From assembly GCA_030424595.1 (NCBI GenBank), contig JAUHWG010000008.1:248001-312000 (forward strand): a stretch of DNA of 64,000 nucleotides. The letters are read 5' to 3'. A program made the translations under genes and the position numbers. This DNA comes from Polyangia bacterium. Its GTDB lineage: Bacteria > Myxococcota_A > Polyangia > Nannocystales > Nannocystaceae. Shown one piece after another: positions 52,814 through 61,851 of this stretch. Within the stretch, counting starts at the first letter, position 1, and every line of letters starts with the position of its first letter. Under the pieces are notes generated by a model. The model had not been told where the DNA came from. It did no database searches and worked only from the letters and a program-made list of their open reading frames with translations.

Positions 52814-55800
52814 ATGGCCGCAGTCGACGACCTCTTCTCCGCCGTCCGGCAGGCCTGTGCGCCGCGGGTATGGTCGCGAGGGGTCGAGCTCGCCCGGGCC
52901 GGCGCGGTGGTGGGGGAGCACCGCGACGAGGACGAGGTCGTCCTCCGCGTGGCGGTGACGGGATCCCCGATCGCCCCCGCGGTCACGCTCTGGCTCGACG
53001 ACTCGGAGTGGGAGTGTGAGTGTGAGAGCCGGCGCGAGGCCTGCTTTCACGTCGCCGCGGCCGTGATCGCCTTCAAGCAGGCGACCAACGCAGGCGAGGA
53101 GCTGCCGGGCCCCGGCGCCGAGATGGCGAGGGTGGCCTACCGCATCCACCGGACCGCCGAGGGGTTGGCCTTCGATCGGGTGCTGATCCGCGGCGAGGGC
53201 GACGAGGCCCGCGAGTACCCGCTCGACGATCGCCTCACGGCCTACAGCCGCGGCCGGATCAAGGGGTCGAGCGCGCTCCTGACGACGGCGGCGGACATGA
53301 CGATCGAGGTGGTCCTGGGCGGGCTTCAGCGCGGCGTCTTGCCGACCAAGGTGATGCGGGTGATCCTCCCGCACCTCGCCCCGGAGGGCGAGCGCCCGTC
53401 GGACGTCCAGCTCGACGGAGTGCCGGTCAAGATCAGCAGCACGCCGGTGCGACCGCACGTCAAGGTCGCCAACGATCGCAACAGCGACGGCGTTCGGATC
53501 TCTCTGATCCGCGACCCTGAGATCACCGAGTTCTTCAGGAACGGCGCGGTCCTCTGCGGCGACACGCTGCGGCCGACCGGCGTCGTCGGCCTCAAGCGCG
53601 ACGAGGTGCTCCGCCTCAAGAAGGGGATCATCTACCCGCGCGAGCAGGTCGTCGGCCTCGTCAGCGACGTCATCCCCCACCTCGAGAAGCACACGACGGT
53701 CCACATCCGCAGCAAGCGGCTGCCCCACAAGAAGGCTTCGCTGAGGCCGCGGCTGACCTTTGATACACGTCGGCAGGGGGACGGCTTGGCGGTCCTGCCG
53801 ACGATCGTCTACGGCGAGCCCGCGGTCGCCCGGGTCGACGGGCAGCGCCTGGTCACCTTCGGCGAGATCCTCCCGGAGCGCGATCGTATCGCCGAGGAGC
53901 GCCTGCGGACGCGGCTCAGCTTTGAGCTCGAGATGTCGGCGGGGCGGCCGAAGGTCTTCGCCGGCGAGGAGGCGATGACGATCGGGGAGCGGCTCGCGGC
54001 GCTCGGCGAGGTCCGCGGCGGCGGTCATGAGGAGTTCTTCCGCGTCGGCCCCCTGCTCCCGCGGATCGTCGGCGACGGCGCGCGGCCGAGGATCACCTTC
54101 TTCACCGTCGGCGAGGGGGAGGGCGAGGGCGGCGAGGGCGAGGCAGGCCCCGGCGGACGGCGCGGAGAGGTCGACGCCGGGCGGGTCGTCGAGGCCTGGC
54201 AGCGCGGTGAGTCGCTCGTCCCCCTCGGGACAGGCGGGTTCGCGCCGCTGCCGGTGGACTGGCTCGAGCGCTACGGCCCCCACCTGACCTTTCTCCTCTC
54301 GGCCCGCGGCGCCGACGGGACGCTGCAGCCCTGGGCCCGGCCGGCGCTCGCCGAGCTCGCGGTGGATCTCGACGATCGCGCGGTCGACCCGGACCTCAGC
54401 GCTCTGCGGGCGCTGACGGAGGACTTCACCGGGCTGCCGCCGACCAAGCTCCCGAAGGACCTGCGGGCGACGCTGCGCGACTATCAGGAGGCGGGCGTCC
54501 GCTGGCTCGCGTTCCTCCGCCGGGCCGGGCTCGGGGCGCTCCTCGCCGACGACATGGGCCTCGGCAAGACGCTCCAGACCCTCTGCACCCTGGAGCGGGG
54601 GGCGTCGGCGCTGGTCGTCGTCCCGACGAGCGTTCTCCACGCCTGGGCCGACGAGCTCGGCCGATTCCGCCCGGAGCTTAAGGTCCACCGCTACTACGGG
54701 CCGGGGCGCGAGCTCTCTCCGGGGGCCGACGTGACCCTCACGACCTACGCGCTCCTCCGGCGCGAGCGCGAGGGCCTGCGCCGCGCCCCTGCGCTGGAGG
54801 GCGAGGAGCAGGAGCCCTGGGACACCGTCGTCCTCGACGAGGCGCAGACGATCAAGAACCCCGAGAGCCAGGTCGCCCAGGCGGCCTTCGAGCTCGAGGC
54901 CAAGCATCGGATCGCCCTCTCGGGGACCCCGGTCGAGAACCGCCTCGACGAGCTGTGGAGCATCCTCTTCTTCCTCAACCGCGGCCTCCTCGGCAGCCGC
55001 AGCGACTTCCGCAGGAACTTCGCCGATCCGATCGCCGCGGGCTCGCCCAAGGTCGCGGCCGAGCTCCGGCGTCGGATCCGTCCCTTCGTTCTCCGCCGCC
55101 GCAAGTCTGAGGTCGCCCGCGAGCTGCCGCCGCGGACCGAGGTGGTCCTGCGCTGCCAGCTCGACACCCGCGAGCGCGAGGTCTACAATGCGCTGAGGGC
55201 CGCCACGCTCACCGAGGTCGCCGAGGAGCTGGCCAAGGGCAAGGGCGTGCTCAAGGCCCTGGAGGCGCTGCTGCGCCTGCGCCAGGCCTCCTGCCATCGC
55301 GGTCTCATCCCCGGTCAGGAGGCGGCGAGCTCCTCCAAGGTCCGGCTCCTCCGCAGCACCCTCGAGGAGATCGTCGACGAGGGTCACAAGGCGCTGGTCT
55401 TCTCGCAGTGGACGGGCCTCCTCGATCGGATCGAGCCCGAGCTCAAGGCCGCGGGTCTGGACTTCACCCGCCTCGACGGCTCGACCCGCGATCGCGAGTC
55501 GGTGGTCCGCCACTTCCAGGATCCGAAGGGTCCGCCGGTGATGTTGATCTCGCTCAAGGCGGGCGGCACCGGTCTCACGCTGACCGCCGCCGATCACGTG
55601 TTCTTGGTCGATCCCTGGTGGAACCCGGCGGTCGAGGATCAGGCGGCGGACCGGGCCCACCGGATAGGCCAAGACAAGCCCGTGCTGATCCACCGCCTCG
55701 TCGCCGAGGACACCGTCGAGGAGCGGATCCTCGCCCTCCAGGCGCGGAAGCGTGCGATCGCCGACGCAGCCCTCGGCGGCGCCGATCAGGCCGGCGGCCT

Positions 55801-55834
55801 GTCGAAGGCCGATCTGCTCGCGCTGCTCGACTAG
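52814..55834 (+). CDS. SWIM zinc-finger SNF2-family helicase
   Basis: This 1006-residue protein starts at ATG 52814. Near the N-terminus it has a SWIM zinc finger ([19 protein letters not shown], CxC...CxH, about 70-90). A central region of unknown fold follows (about 100-560), with a Gly/Glu-rich segment near residue 435-455. The C-terminal SNF2 helicase has Walker [11 protein letters not shown], motif II DEAQ, motif [20 protein letters not shown], and helicase_C motifs [37 protein letters not shown] and [11 protein letters not shown]. It is a DNA-dependent ATPase likely to remodel or unload nucleoprotein. Bacterial homologs of this SWIM-SNF2 form are widespread but poorly studied. A defence role cannot be read from context. 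Confidence 0.93.
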   Translation: MAAVDDLFSAVRQACAPRVWSRGVELARAGAVVGEHRDEDEVVLRVAVTGSPIAPAVTLWLDDSEWECECESRREACFHVAAAVIAFKQATNAGEELPGPGAEMARVAYRIHRTAEGLAFDRVLIRGEGDEAREYPLDDRLTAYSRGRIKGSSALLTTAADMTIEVVLGGLQRGVLPTKVMRVILPHLAPEGERPSDVQLDGVPVKISSTPVRPHVKVANDRNSDGVRISLIRDPEITEFFRNGAVLCGDTLRPTGVVGLKRDEVLRLKKGIIYPREQVVGLVSDVIPHLEKHTTVHIRSKRLPHKKASLRPRLTFDTRRQGDGLAVLPTIVYGEPAVARVDGQRLVTFGEILPERDRIAEERLRTRLSFELEMSAGRPKVFAGEEAMTIGERLAALGEVRGGGHEEFFRVGPLLPRIVGDGARPRITFFTVGEGEGEGGEGEAGPGGRRGEVDAGRVVEAWQRGESLVPLGTGGFAPLPVDWLERYGPHLTFLLSARGADGTLQPWARPALAELAVDLDDRAVDPDLSALRALTEDFTGLPPTKLPKDLRATLRDYQEAGVRWLAFLRRAGLGALLADDMGLGKTLQTLCTLERGASALVVVPTSVLHAWADELGRFRPELKVHRYYGPGRELSPGADVTLTTYALLRREREGLRRAPALEGEEQEPWDTVVLDEAQTIKNPESQVAQAAFELEAKHRIALSGTPVENRLDELWSILFFLNRGLLGSRSDFRRNFADPIAAGSPKVAAELRRRIRPFVLRRRKSEVARELPPRTEVVLRCQLDTREREVYNALRAATLTEVAEELAKGKGVLKALEALLRLRQASCHRGLIPGQEAASSSKVRLLRSTLEEIVDEGHKALVFSQWTGLLDRIEPELKAAGLDFTRLDGSTRDRESVVRHFQDPKGPPVMLISLKAGGTGLTLTAADHVFLVDPWWNPAVEDQAADRAHRIGQDKPVLIHRLVAEDTVEERILALQARKRAIADAALGGADQAGGLSKADLLALLD

Positions 55835-55961
55835 ACCTGGCAGGCCGGGCCGGGGCACGTAGGCGGCTGGTCTACGCCAACGTTCACGTAGGGCCGCGGT
55901 CCGCCGATCTCTGGCTGACCTTCGGCTCTTAGGGCACTCGGGTCAGGCGCACTTCGGGCTC

Positions 55962-57227
55962 CTAGGGCTTGGCGACCTCGTCGCGGTTCCAGGTGCACTC
56001 GGCGATCCCGAGCGCCTCCTGATAGGCGCAGTTCCAGCGGACGAGCTCGTCGCTGAGTCGGCGGATCTCCCCCGCGTCTTGGCCGCTGTCGACCTCTTCG
56101 AGGAGCGCGTCCCAGCTCCCCAGGTAGGCGTCGGCGGAGAAGCCGGCGTCGCCGAGGCGGGCGCTCATGTCCGGGAGGATGAGGCGGCTGTAGGTCATGC
56201 CCTCGGTGACGCTCGAGAGGCCGGCCGCCTCGCCGACGAGCTCCGGGCTGCTGACGACCTCCGAGCAGTACTTGCGGCTGCGCTTGGCGAAGGTGATCGC
56301 GAGGGCGTCGGTGAGCAAGTGCAGGTCGATCGCCGCCGGCGGCCCGGCGAGCATCGCCTCGATCGGGGCGATCGCCGGGCTGTTCTTGTCCTGCAGGCGG
56401 TCGCGGAGGAGGAGGAAGGCTGCGCTGGCTCGCGCTGCCGCGTCGCTCGAGTTGTCCGCCTTGGCGACGCTCGCCTCCCGCAGGAGCGTGCGCTGGGCGA
56501 CGGTGAAGAGGCGCTTCTCGATCGCCTGGCGGGCGGGGAGGACGATCCGATCCCAGCCCTCGCGGGCTTCGCCCTCGGCCAGGAGGATGGCTCGACCGGC
56601 GAGGAGGCGCTCGGCGACGATCTCCCCCAGGCGCTCCTCCTCGAGGCCGGTCATCAGGTCGGGGTCCGCGGCGAGCAGGCCCCATGAGCACTCTGCGCGG
56701 GACCAGGCGAGGTTGCGCTCGGCCTCGACCTTGACCTCGACGGCGCGGCGGAGCTGGTCGCGAAACCACAGGGCGATCAGGGCGTCGAGTCGGGCGAGGG
56801 CGTCGACGCTGGGCGGCTTGGCGTCGCTCCCAGCGTCCGCCGCAGCCTTGGCCGCAGCGCTGAGCTCGGCGGCGAGGGCGTGGCCTCGCTCACCGCCGAG
56901 GTCGTCGTCGATCGCCCGGAGAAAGGCGGCGAGCTTGTCGATGTCGCCGGGCGCGGCGATCGTCCCGGCGGCGGCCTGGCGGAGGGCGTGGAGCGGCGCG
57001 CTAGCGGCGTCACAGGTCGGGGTAGGCAGCCGCTCGGGCGCTGGGCTCGGCTCGCTGGCGAGCGGCGGGGGCGGCTCAGGCTGGGTCGGCGCGGGCTCGA
57101 CGTTGGCCTTGCCGGGAGCTCCGCTCGTCGCGGAGCTGGGGCCGCAGGCGAGGGTGCTGAGGGCGAGGGCTGCGGTGAAGGGGAGGCGGAGGCGATCGGC
57201 TCCGCGGGTCGGGCTTCGGTCCGGCAT
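55962..57227 (-). CDS. Putative lipoprotein of unknown function
   Basis: This 421-residue protein has a lipoprotein signal ending LSTLAC near residue 28. A Pro/Glu/Ala linker (VEPAPTQPEPPPPLASEPSPAPE) follows, then a helical domain of about 340 residues with two or three Cys pairs (TCDAAS, AECSWG, KYCSEV, WNCAYQ, ECTWN). It lacks any motif I recognise. It starts 33 bp after the stop of the nitroreductase gene on the same strand, so the two are probably co-transcribed. A Cys-stabilised helical envelope protein is the best description. Confidence 0.7.
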   Translation of the reverse strand: MPDRSPTRGADRLRLPFTAALALSTLACGPSSATSGAPGKANVEPAPTQPEPPPPLASEPSPAPERLPTPTCDAASAPLHALRQAAAGTIAAPGDIDKLAAFLRAIDDDLGGERGHALAAELSAAAKAAADAGSDAKPPSVDALARLDALIALWFRDQLRRAVEVKVEAERNLAWSRAECSWGLLAADPDLMTGLEEERLGEIVAERLLAGRAILLAEGEAREGWDRIVLPARQAIEKRLFTVAQRTLLREASVAKADNSSDAAARASAAFLLLRDRLQDKNSPAIAPIEAMLAGPPAAIDLHLLTDALAITFAKRSRKYCSEVVSSPELVGEAAGLSSVTEGMTYSRLILPDMSARLGDAGFSADAYLGSWDALLEEVDSGQDAGEIRRLSDELVRWNCAYQEALGIAECTWNRDEVAKP

Positions 57228-57260
57228 GGTGGTCGTACGTTTGGAGCTCGGGTCGGCGGA

Positions 57261-58526
57261 TCAACCGTCGGTGAGCAGATCCGCGAGCGCCTTCCGGGGG
57301 GTCGGCGCGAGGTCGCCAGCGTAGCCCAGGCGGAGGATGACTTGGGGCCACTCCTGCAGATCGAGCGCCTCGCGGATCGCCGCGCGAGCGCTCGCGACCT
57401 CGATCCCCTGGCCGAGGAAGGAGGCCCAGAGGTGGTCGACGCGGCCGCGGAGGAGGATGCGGGCGAGGGTCTCCCCGGCCCGCAGCCAGCTCGCGCGATC
57501 GTCCCCAGGGGTGGTGAGCACGGCGAGCACCGGCGAGCCGCGGTCGAGCTCGTCGTCGTCGGCGGGGCGCTGCGGGGCGCTCCTCCGGGTCTCGCGGGGC
57601 TGGGGAGGATGGGGCGCGCCAGGGGCCACGCCTGTGCCCTTGGCGCGGGAGACCGCGAGGATCCGCAGTCGCTCGGCCCCCTCGTCGCTGAGGAGCGCGT
57701 CGAGGTCGTCGATCATCAGATCGATCGCGACCCCGGGCGGGCAGAGCTCGTCGGTCTCCTGCTCCTGCTCCGCTCCGCTCGCGCCGGACTCGTCAGCCCG
57801 GTCAGGCTGGCCCGACTCCGGAGCGGGCGCGACGGCGAAGCGGCGCAAGCGGGTGCGCTCGCCGGCCTCGATCGCGGCGCGCTCGACCCGGTGCGCCGGG
57901 ATCCCCAGCCGCTCTCCGGTCCTGTCGGGGTCGACCCACGCGGCCAGCTCTGCGCGGAAGGCCGGGTCCCCTCGCTGTTCGCGATCGGCGGCGCGGACCT
58001 GCTCGATGAGGCGTCGACGGTGCTCACCCTCGACGATCCGCAGCGGCGCTCCGCGGGACTCCGCGAGCTGTCGCAGGCGGTCCAAGAGGCGAGGTGAGAC
58101 CGCGTGTCCGGAGAAGATCCCGCGGTGGGTCCGGCGCTTGGGGATCGCCTGGAAGAGCCACGGATCCTCGGTCGCGGGCGGAGCCTCGCCGACGATCCGC
58201 AGGCGGGCGAGCAGCTCAGGCCGGGTCGCGTCCGGGAGGCGGTCGATCTCAACGGTGAGGGAGGACGCGCGGGCAGCGATCTCGAGGAAGGCCAGGGCCG
58301 CGCCGCAGGACTGGGTGAGGCCGCGGCCCTCGGGGTCGGCGACAGCCAGCGCCCGCGAGGGATCTGCCCACACCTCGACCGAGCTGTCGCCGAGGACGAA
58401 GCGCCAGGGCTGGCTGTTGCGGACCGACGGCGCGAGGCGGGCATAGTCGCAGAGCCGACGGAGCCGTTCTCGCAGCGGCTGGTCGACAGCGGGGATGGTT
58501 ACATCAGCGGGCCAACGGTGATCCAA
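57261..58526 (-). CDS. Acg-like nitroreductase family protein
   Basis: I propose a TTG start at 58526 (AGGAG 7 bp upstream), giving 421 residues; the start is uncertain. The N-terminal half shows LCDYARLAPSVRNSQPWRFVLGDSSVEVW and LTQSCGAALAFLEIAARA, typical of the Acg group of nitroreductases. The second half has PVLAVLTTPGDDRASWLRAGETLARILL and LRLGYAGDLAPTPRK. Two FMN-type half-domains are fused in this family, and some members have lost flavin reduction and may store FMN. An Asp/Glu/Ser-rich insertion at about 275-305 is unusual. The lipoprotein gene at 57227 follows it closely. Confidence 0.83.
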   Translation of the reverse strand: MDHRWPADVTIPAVDQPLRERLRRLCDYARLAPSVRNSQPWRFVLGDSSVEVWADPSRALAVADPEGRGLTQSCGAALAFLEIAARASSLTVEIDRLPDATRPELLARLRIVGEAPPATEDPWLFQAIPKRRTHRGIFSGHAVSPRLLDRLRQLAESRGAPLRIVEGEHRRRLIEQVRAADREQRGDPAFRAELAAWVDPDRTGERLGIPAHRVERAAIEAGERTRLRRFAVAPAPESGQPDRADESGASGAEQEQETDELCPPGVAIDLMIDDLDALLSDEGAERLRILAVSRAKGTGVAPGAPHPPQPRETRRSAPQRPADDDELDRGSPVLAVLTTPGDDRASWLRAGETLARILLRGRVDHLWASFLGQGIEVASARAAIREALDLQEWPQVILRLGYAGDLAPTPRKALADLLTDG

Positions 58527-58979
58527 ATCGACGCTCCTGGACCTCCATCCTAGGAGTTCATCGGCGCGGACGCCATCGCGGCGCGGCTGCGCGGCTGCTT
58601 CGGCCGGCGAGCCGCGACGCCCCGCAAGTCCCGGCAGGGCGGCTTGTTCGGGCACGCTGCGTCCGCGCTCGCGCGACGCCTGCCCGATCTCGCCATGAGC
58701 GCTCGCCGCATCGCGAGGAGGAGCGCGACGTGAGGCGAGCTTAGGGCCCGCGACGCGTCGTCCCGCTCGATTCGGCCCAAACCTGCGGTACGACCCGGCA
58801 AAGCCGCGTTTTGTCCAAGGCAGGAGGAGCAACGATCGCGGCGCGAGAGCACACGGGGCTCTTGCCACGGGCGGTCAGCGGATCGCGGAGGGCCGATCGC
58901 ATTGATCGTCTCGACAAAAATGTGCGGCTCACTCGAGATTTCATGACGGACGCGCGGCTGTCCGGAGACTTGACCGAGT
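58527..58979. other. 453-bp divergent spacer containing the left inverted repeat copy
   Basis: This region separates the nitroreductase and Cys-rich lipoprotein genes. It contains a ~60-bp sequence at 58756-58815 whose reverse complement recurs at 59649-59707 on the far side of the lipoprotein gene. GC content falls towards the lipoprotein start (58900-58980), consistent with a promoter, but no box is certain. No gene supported. Confidence 0.6.
58756..58815 (-). repeat. Left copy of inverted repeat flanking the 59-kb lipoprotein gene
   Basis: Read on the minus strand, this segment aligns with 59649-59707 read on the plus strand. They share GACAAA at one end, CCGGGYCGTA in the middle and an exact 15-base TCGAGCGGGACGACG at the other end (58756-58770 and 59693-59707). 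About three-quarters of positions match by eye with one gap. Confidence 0.65.
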
Positions 58980-59627
58980 ATGAAACACGCTCGCTCAGTC
59001 TCCCTAGTCGTAACAATTTCCATGCTCGCGCTCTCCGGGGCGGCCTGCGTTCTCGACCCGGAGTCCATCGGCATGACCCTCAGCGGTAGCGCGACAGGCG
59101 AGAGCCTAGGCTCGACCTCCGAAGGCGAGACCGTGACCGTCGGCGACACCTCGACCTCCGAAGGCGAGACCGTGACCGTCGGCGACACCTCGACCAGCGG
59201 CGCCGCCTCGGCCTACGGGGCGCCCTGCGAGCTGGAGGGCATCACCCCGGAGGTCCAGGTCACGGCGATGGGGCCGCAGGAGGCCTGTGAAGGAGGCATT
59301 TGTCTCTTCGCCTTCTCAGACGAAGTCGTGGCCTGCGACGACGACGCTGACTGCTCGGCGCAGCCGCCCTATCTCACCTGCGGTGAGAACGGGCTCTGCG
59401 TGCTCGACCCGGACTTCGTCGCGGCCGAGACCCGCTGCACCCAGACGTGTGAGGCGGACGACGAGTGTCCCGACATGCCGGGCTGCGGGTCTGCGGTCGC
59501 CTGCGTCCCGCATGCGACGCTCGGACCCCTCTGCTGCGAGAAGGTCTGCACTTGCCTCGACAACCTGTCCGTCTCCGACGCCGAGTTCAAGCTGCTGCAG
59601 TGTGAGAACGACTCCCCCTGTCCGTAG
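58980..59627 (+). CDS. Cys-rich lipoprotein with 13-residue tandem linker repeat
   Basis: This 215-residue protein starts at ATG 58980 (MKHARSVSLVVTISMLALS) with the lipobox SGAAC. A Ser/Thr/Gly/Glu linker follows, with two exact 39-bp (13-residue) repeats, STSEGETVTVGDT, at 59113-59190. The C-terminal ~135 residues hold about 18 Cys in patterns such as CDDDADCSAQPPYLTCGENGLCV, CTQTCEADDECPDMPGC and CCEKVCTCLD, similar to small disulfide-rich surface domains. Myxobacteria carry many such lipoproteins; no ligand is known. The gene is flanked by an inverted repeat (58756-58815 and 59649-59707). Confidence 0.8.
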   Translation: MKHARSVSLVVTISMLALSGAACVLDPESIGMTLSGSATGESLGSTSEGETVTVGDTSTSEGETVTVGDTSTSGAASAYGAPCELEGITPEVQVTAMGPQEACEGGICLFAFSDEVVACDDDADCSAQPPYLTCGENGLCVLDPDFVAAETRCTQTCEADDECPDMPGCGSAVACVPHATLGPLCCEKVCTCLDNLSVSDAEFKLLQCENDSPCP

Positions 59628-59648
59628 CAGCCGGGGCCTCTTGGCGTC

Positions 59649-59707
59649 GACAAAGCCCGCTGTACCGGGCCGTAGTGCGGGTCCTGGCCGGGTCGAGCGG
59701 GACGACG
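59649..59707 (+). repeat. Right copy of inverted repeat flanking the 59-kb lipoprotein gene
   Basis: This is the reverse-complement partner of 58756-58815, starting 22 bp after the lipoprotein stop. The exact 15-base core TCGAGCGGGACGACG is at 59693-59707. It runs directly into the long palindrome at 59704-59799. Confidence 0.65.
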
Positions 59708-59799
59708 AGGGCTGGAGAGCGCGCGGACTTTCACCACGGGGGGGCTAGCCCTACGAGGGAAGTGTGGTGAAAGCCTCGCGCCGTCTCGCAGCCCTCGTC
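59704..59799. repeat. Long imperfect palindrome downstream of the lipoprotein gene
   Basis: Nested perfect arms are visible: GACGAGGGCTG (59704-59714) with CAGCCCTCGTC (59789-59799), CTTTCACCAC (59728-59737) with GTGGTGAAAG (59764-59773), and GGGCTAGCCC (59742-59751) in the loop. As RNA this would be a ~36-base-pair interrupted hairpin. It could be a strong terminator or stability element, or the end of a small mobile or repeat element. Confidence 0.7.
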
Positions 59800-60066
59800 G
59801 GCCTCGACGAACCCAGGGGGGCCAGATCGTATCGCAAGCGCCGGCGGAGCCGAGAGGGACCGACGCGCGGCGGGAGAGCGCGCGAGGTGCCGATGAGCCT
59901 CACCTGCGAAGAGCCTGGTGCGAAGCGGGGGGCACCATGGAGCATGGTGAGGCCGCGCCGCAGCGCGGGCCATCACCGCCGGAGCGTCGGCGCTCTCCTC
60001 GTCGCAGGAGAACGCGACGCGCCGGGGCAGGACGCGCCGCCCTCGGCGCGGCCTGCTCAGACAAGC
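59800..60066. other. Remainder of the 439-bp convergent spacer
   Basis: Between the palindrome and the stop of the 60067-61812 gene I see GC-rich sequence without a supportable gene. Long plus-strand frames here continue far into the antisense of the next gene and are not credible. Confidence 0.5.
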
Positions 60067-61812
60067 TCAACCCTTCTCGATCCGGGCGAGCTCGTGGGCG
60101 AAGATCTGGCGGCAGATCGCCAGCGCGCAGGCGTAGGTGCCCTCGACGCCGAAGTAGCTCAGGCTCTTGGAGAGCAGGCTCTGGCGCCGCGAGTAGGGGG
60201 TGTCCGACGCGTAGTGGAGGATGCCGACGTCGAAGGGGGTCATCGTCGTCAGGTGGACGAGCTCGTCGTTGGGGTGACGCCGTGGATCACACAGCTCGAA
60301 GATCGCCGAGAGATAGGGACCAGCCTCCATCTCGAGGATCGTGTAGCCCTCGCGGTAGAAGACGCCCATGTAGTCGCGGTTTTGCAGGAAGGCGCCGCGG
60401 ACGGTCAGCGCCTTCTGCTGATCGAGCACCGTCGCGTAGTCGAGGAAGGGCTGGATGTCCGCCGCGGCGAAGGCGTTTTGGAAGAGGTAGGTGTTCTCCG
60501 AGTGCTCGTCGTGGACGACGTTCGGGATCATCACGTCGCCGATCCTGCCGTTCAAGGTCGCGGCCTTGCCCATGATGTAGATCCCGCGGATCTCGCCGAT
60601 CCCCTGGCCGAGCCTGGAGAGGTGGTGGTAGGCGGCCATCCCCAGCGGGTAGTCGATGTTGATGATGACCGCGTCGCTCTGCTTGAGCGCCTCGATCCCC
60701 GGCAGCCGGACCCGCGGGTCGAGGCGATCGGGGCGGAGGTTCTTCAGGGTGATGATCTGGGCGTTGACGTCGACCCGCCCGGGGTTGTCGATCGTCTGCA
60801 CCCCGGCCTCGGCCTCGAAGCTCTGGACGTCCTCCAGGCGCCGCGGATCGGACTCATCGCTCGACTCGTGGAGGAAGGCGCGGAGGAGGTAGTAGGAGAG
60901 GTTGTTGACGAGCGCCTCGTCGCCGTCCTGGATCGCCTTGTCGAGGAAGGGGGCGAGGTTCTCCCGGTTGGTCCGGCGGACGAAGTCGAAGATCGCGCCC
61001 TGGTGCGCCCGGGCGTAGCCGCCGAGGATGTTGACCAGGGAGTGGGTGTTCGACGAGACGAAGTAGACCGGCGGGCGCTTGGGCTTTTGCTGGCGGAGGT
61101 AGCCGCTCTCGATCCCCGACCACCAGCGCTGCGCGGTCCGCTGGTACTGCGAGTAGGAGCCGTTGAGCAGGCGGAGGCGGAGGTCGATCGGCGCCCGGGA
61201 GATCGCGCAGAGGCCCGCGACCCAGCTCTCGTCGAGGGCGCTGTGCAGGGTCTTGACGTCCTCTGGGGAGATCCCGAGGATCTTCGCGAGCTCGGCGTGG
61301 TCGATCACGTCGCTCTCGTCGACGCTCGCGGGATCGATCTCGCGCAGGCGCCGGCCGAGGTCCGAGCCGACCAGGCTCGAGTGCATCTTGTTCCACACCA
61401 GCTGATAGGCGGTGAGGATCGGGACGAGGTCGTCGATGTCGCTGGTGCTCGAGACGAAGGCCGCGAGGTTGCCCTCGCCGTCGAAGCGCAGCGGCCGTCG
61501 GCGACCGCGGGTGCGGACGGCCTTCCACTCGAGGATCGGGTAGCCGGCGGACTCAAAGTGCTCGTGCGACTGGCCGAGGATCACCCGCTGGATCCGGTGC
61601 ATGCAGGCGGGGAGGCGGGCGGCCGAGTAGGCGAAGGCGGCGACGTCGGGGGCGGCCTCCTTGGCCCCGGAGTGGAGGCTCGACTTCGAGTGGATGTGCG
61701 CCTCTTCAAAGGAGCGGACCAGGACATCGCCCGACGATCGCAGCAGCGAGTAGTAGGTGCGGATGTAGAGATCGATCTCGTCGGTGGTCGTCGTGGGGAT
61801 CTGGCGGTCCAT
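60067..61812 (-). CDS. Conserved protein with nucleoside-phosphorylase-like C-terminal domain
   Basis: This 581-residue protein lacks a signal peptide. The C-terminal ~220 residues resemble the phosphorylase/hydrolase fold: AVIINIDYPLGMAAYHHL, GEIRGIYIMGKAATLNGRIGDVMIPN (substrate/phosphate loop) and TILEMEAGPYLSAIFEL (the Glu-Met-Glu pattern that holds ribose in nucleoside phosphorylases). The end, GILHYASDTPYSRRQSLLSKSLSYFGVEGTYACALAICR, looks strongly conserved in type. The N-terminal ~330 residues are helical and unfamiliar. It resembles the family I know as DUF6909, but that name is from memory and should be checked. Enzymatic activity is inferred, not known. The aminotransferase gene at 61852 precedes it on the same strand (39-bp gap). 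Confidence 0.75.
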   Translation of the reverse strand: MDRQIPTTTTDEIDLYIRTYYSLLRSSGDVLVRSFEEAHIHSKSSLHSGAKEAAPDVAAFAYSAARLPACMHRIQRVILGQSHEHFESAGYPILEWKAVRTRGRRRPLRFDGEGNLAAFVSSTSDIDDLVPILTAYQLVWNKMHSSLVGSDLGRRLREIDPASVDESDVIDHAELAKILGISPEDVKTLHSALDESWVAGLCAISRAPIDLRLRLLNGSYSQYQRTAQRWWSGIESGYLRQQKPKRPPVYFVSSNTHSLVNILGGYARAHQGAIFDFVRRTNRENLAPFLDKAIQDGDEALVNNLSYYLLRAFLHESSDESDPRRLEDVQSFEAEAGVQTIDNPGRVDVNAQIITLKNLRPDRLDPRVRLPGIEALKQSDAVIINIDYPLGMAAYHHLSRLGQGIGEIRGIYIMGKAATLNGRIGDVMIPNVVHDEHSENTYLFQNAFAAADIQPFLDYATVLDQQKALTVRGAFLQNRDYMGVFYREGYTILEMEAGPYLSAIFELCDPRRHPNDELVHLTTMTPFDVGILHYASDTPYSRRQSLLSKSLSYFGVEGTYACALAICRQIFAHELARIEKG

Positions 61813-61851
61813 CGTGGCCTCAGGAGTGTTCTTTAAGGGCGAGCCGAGGGC

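Noticed and set aside
52814..55834. SNF2 helicase as part of an antiphage defence island
   Set aside because: Neighbours are catabolic and envelope genes; no nuclease, methylase or other defence partner is adjacent.
52799..55858. About 1020-codon minus-strand frame across the helicase gene
   Set aside because: It mirrors the SNF2 gene, has no motif, and consists of Arg/Leu/Glu/Ala-rich antisense sequence.
59764..61836. 690-codon plus-strand frame across the phosphorylase-like gene
   Set aside because: The minus-strand protein has conserved-looking motifs; this frame begins inside the palindrome and has antisense composition.
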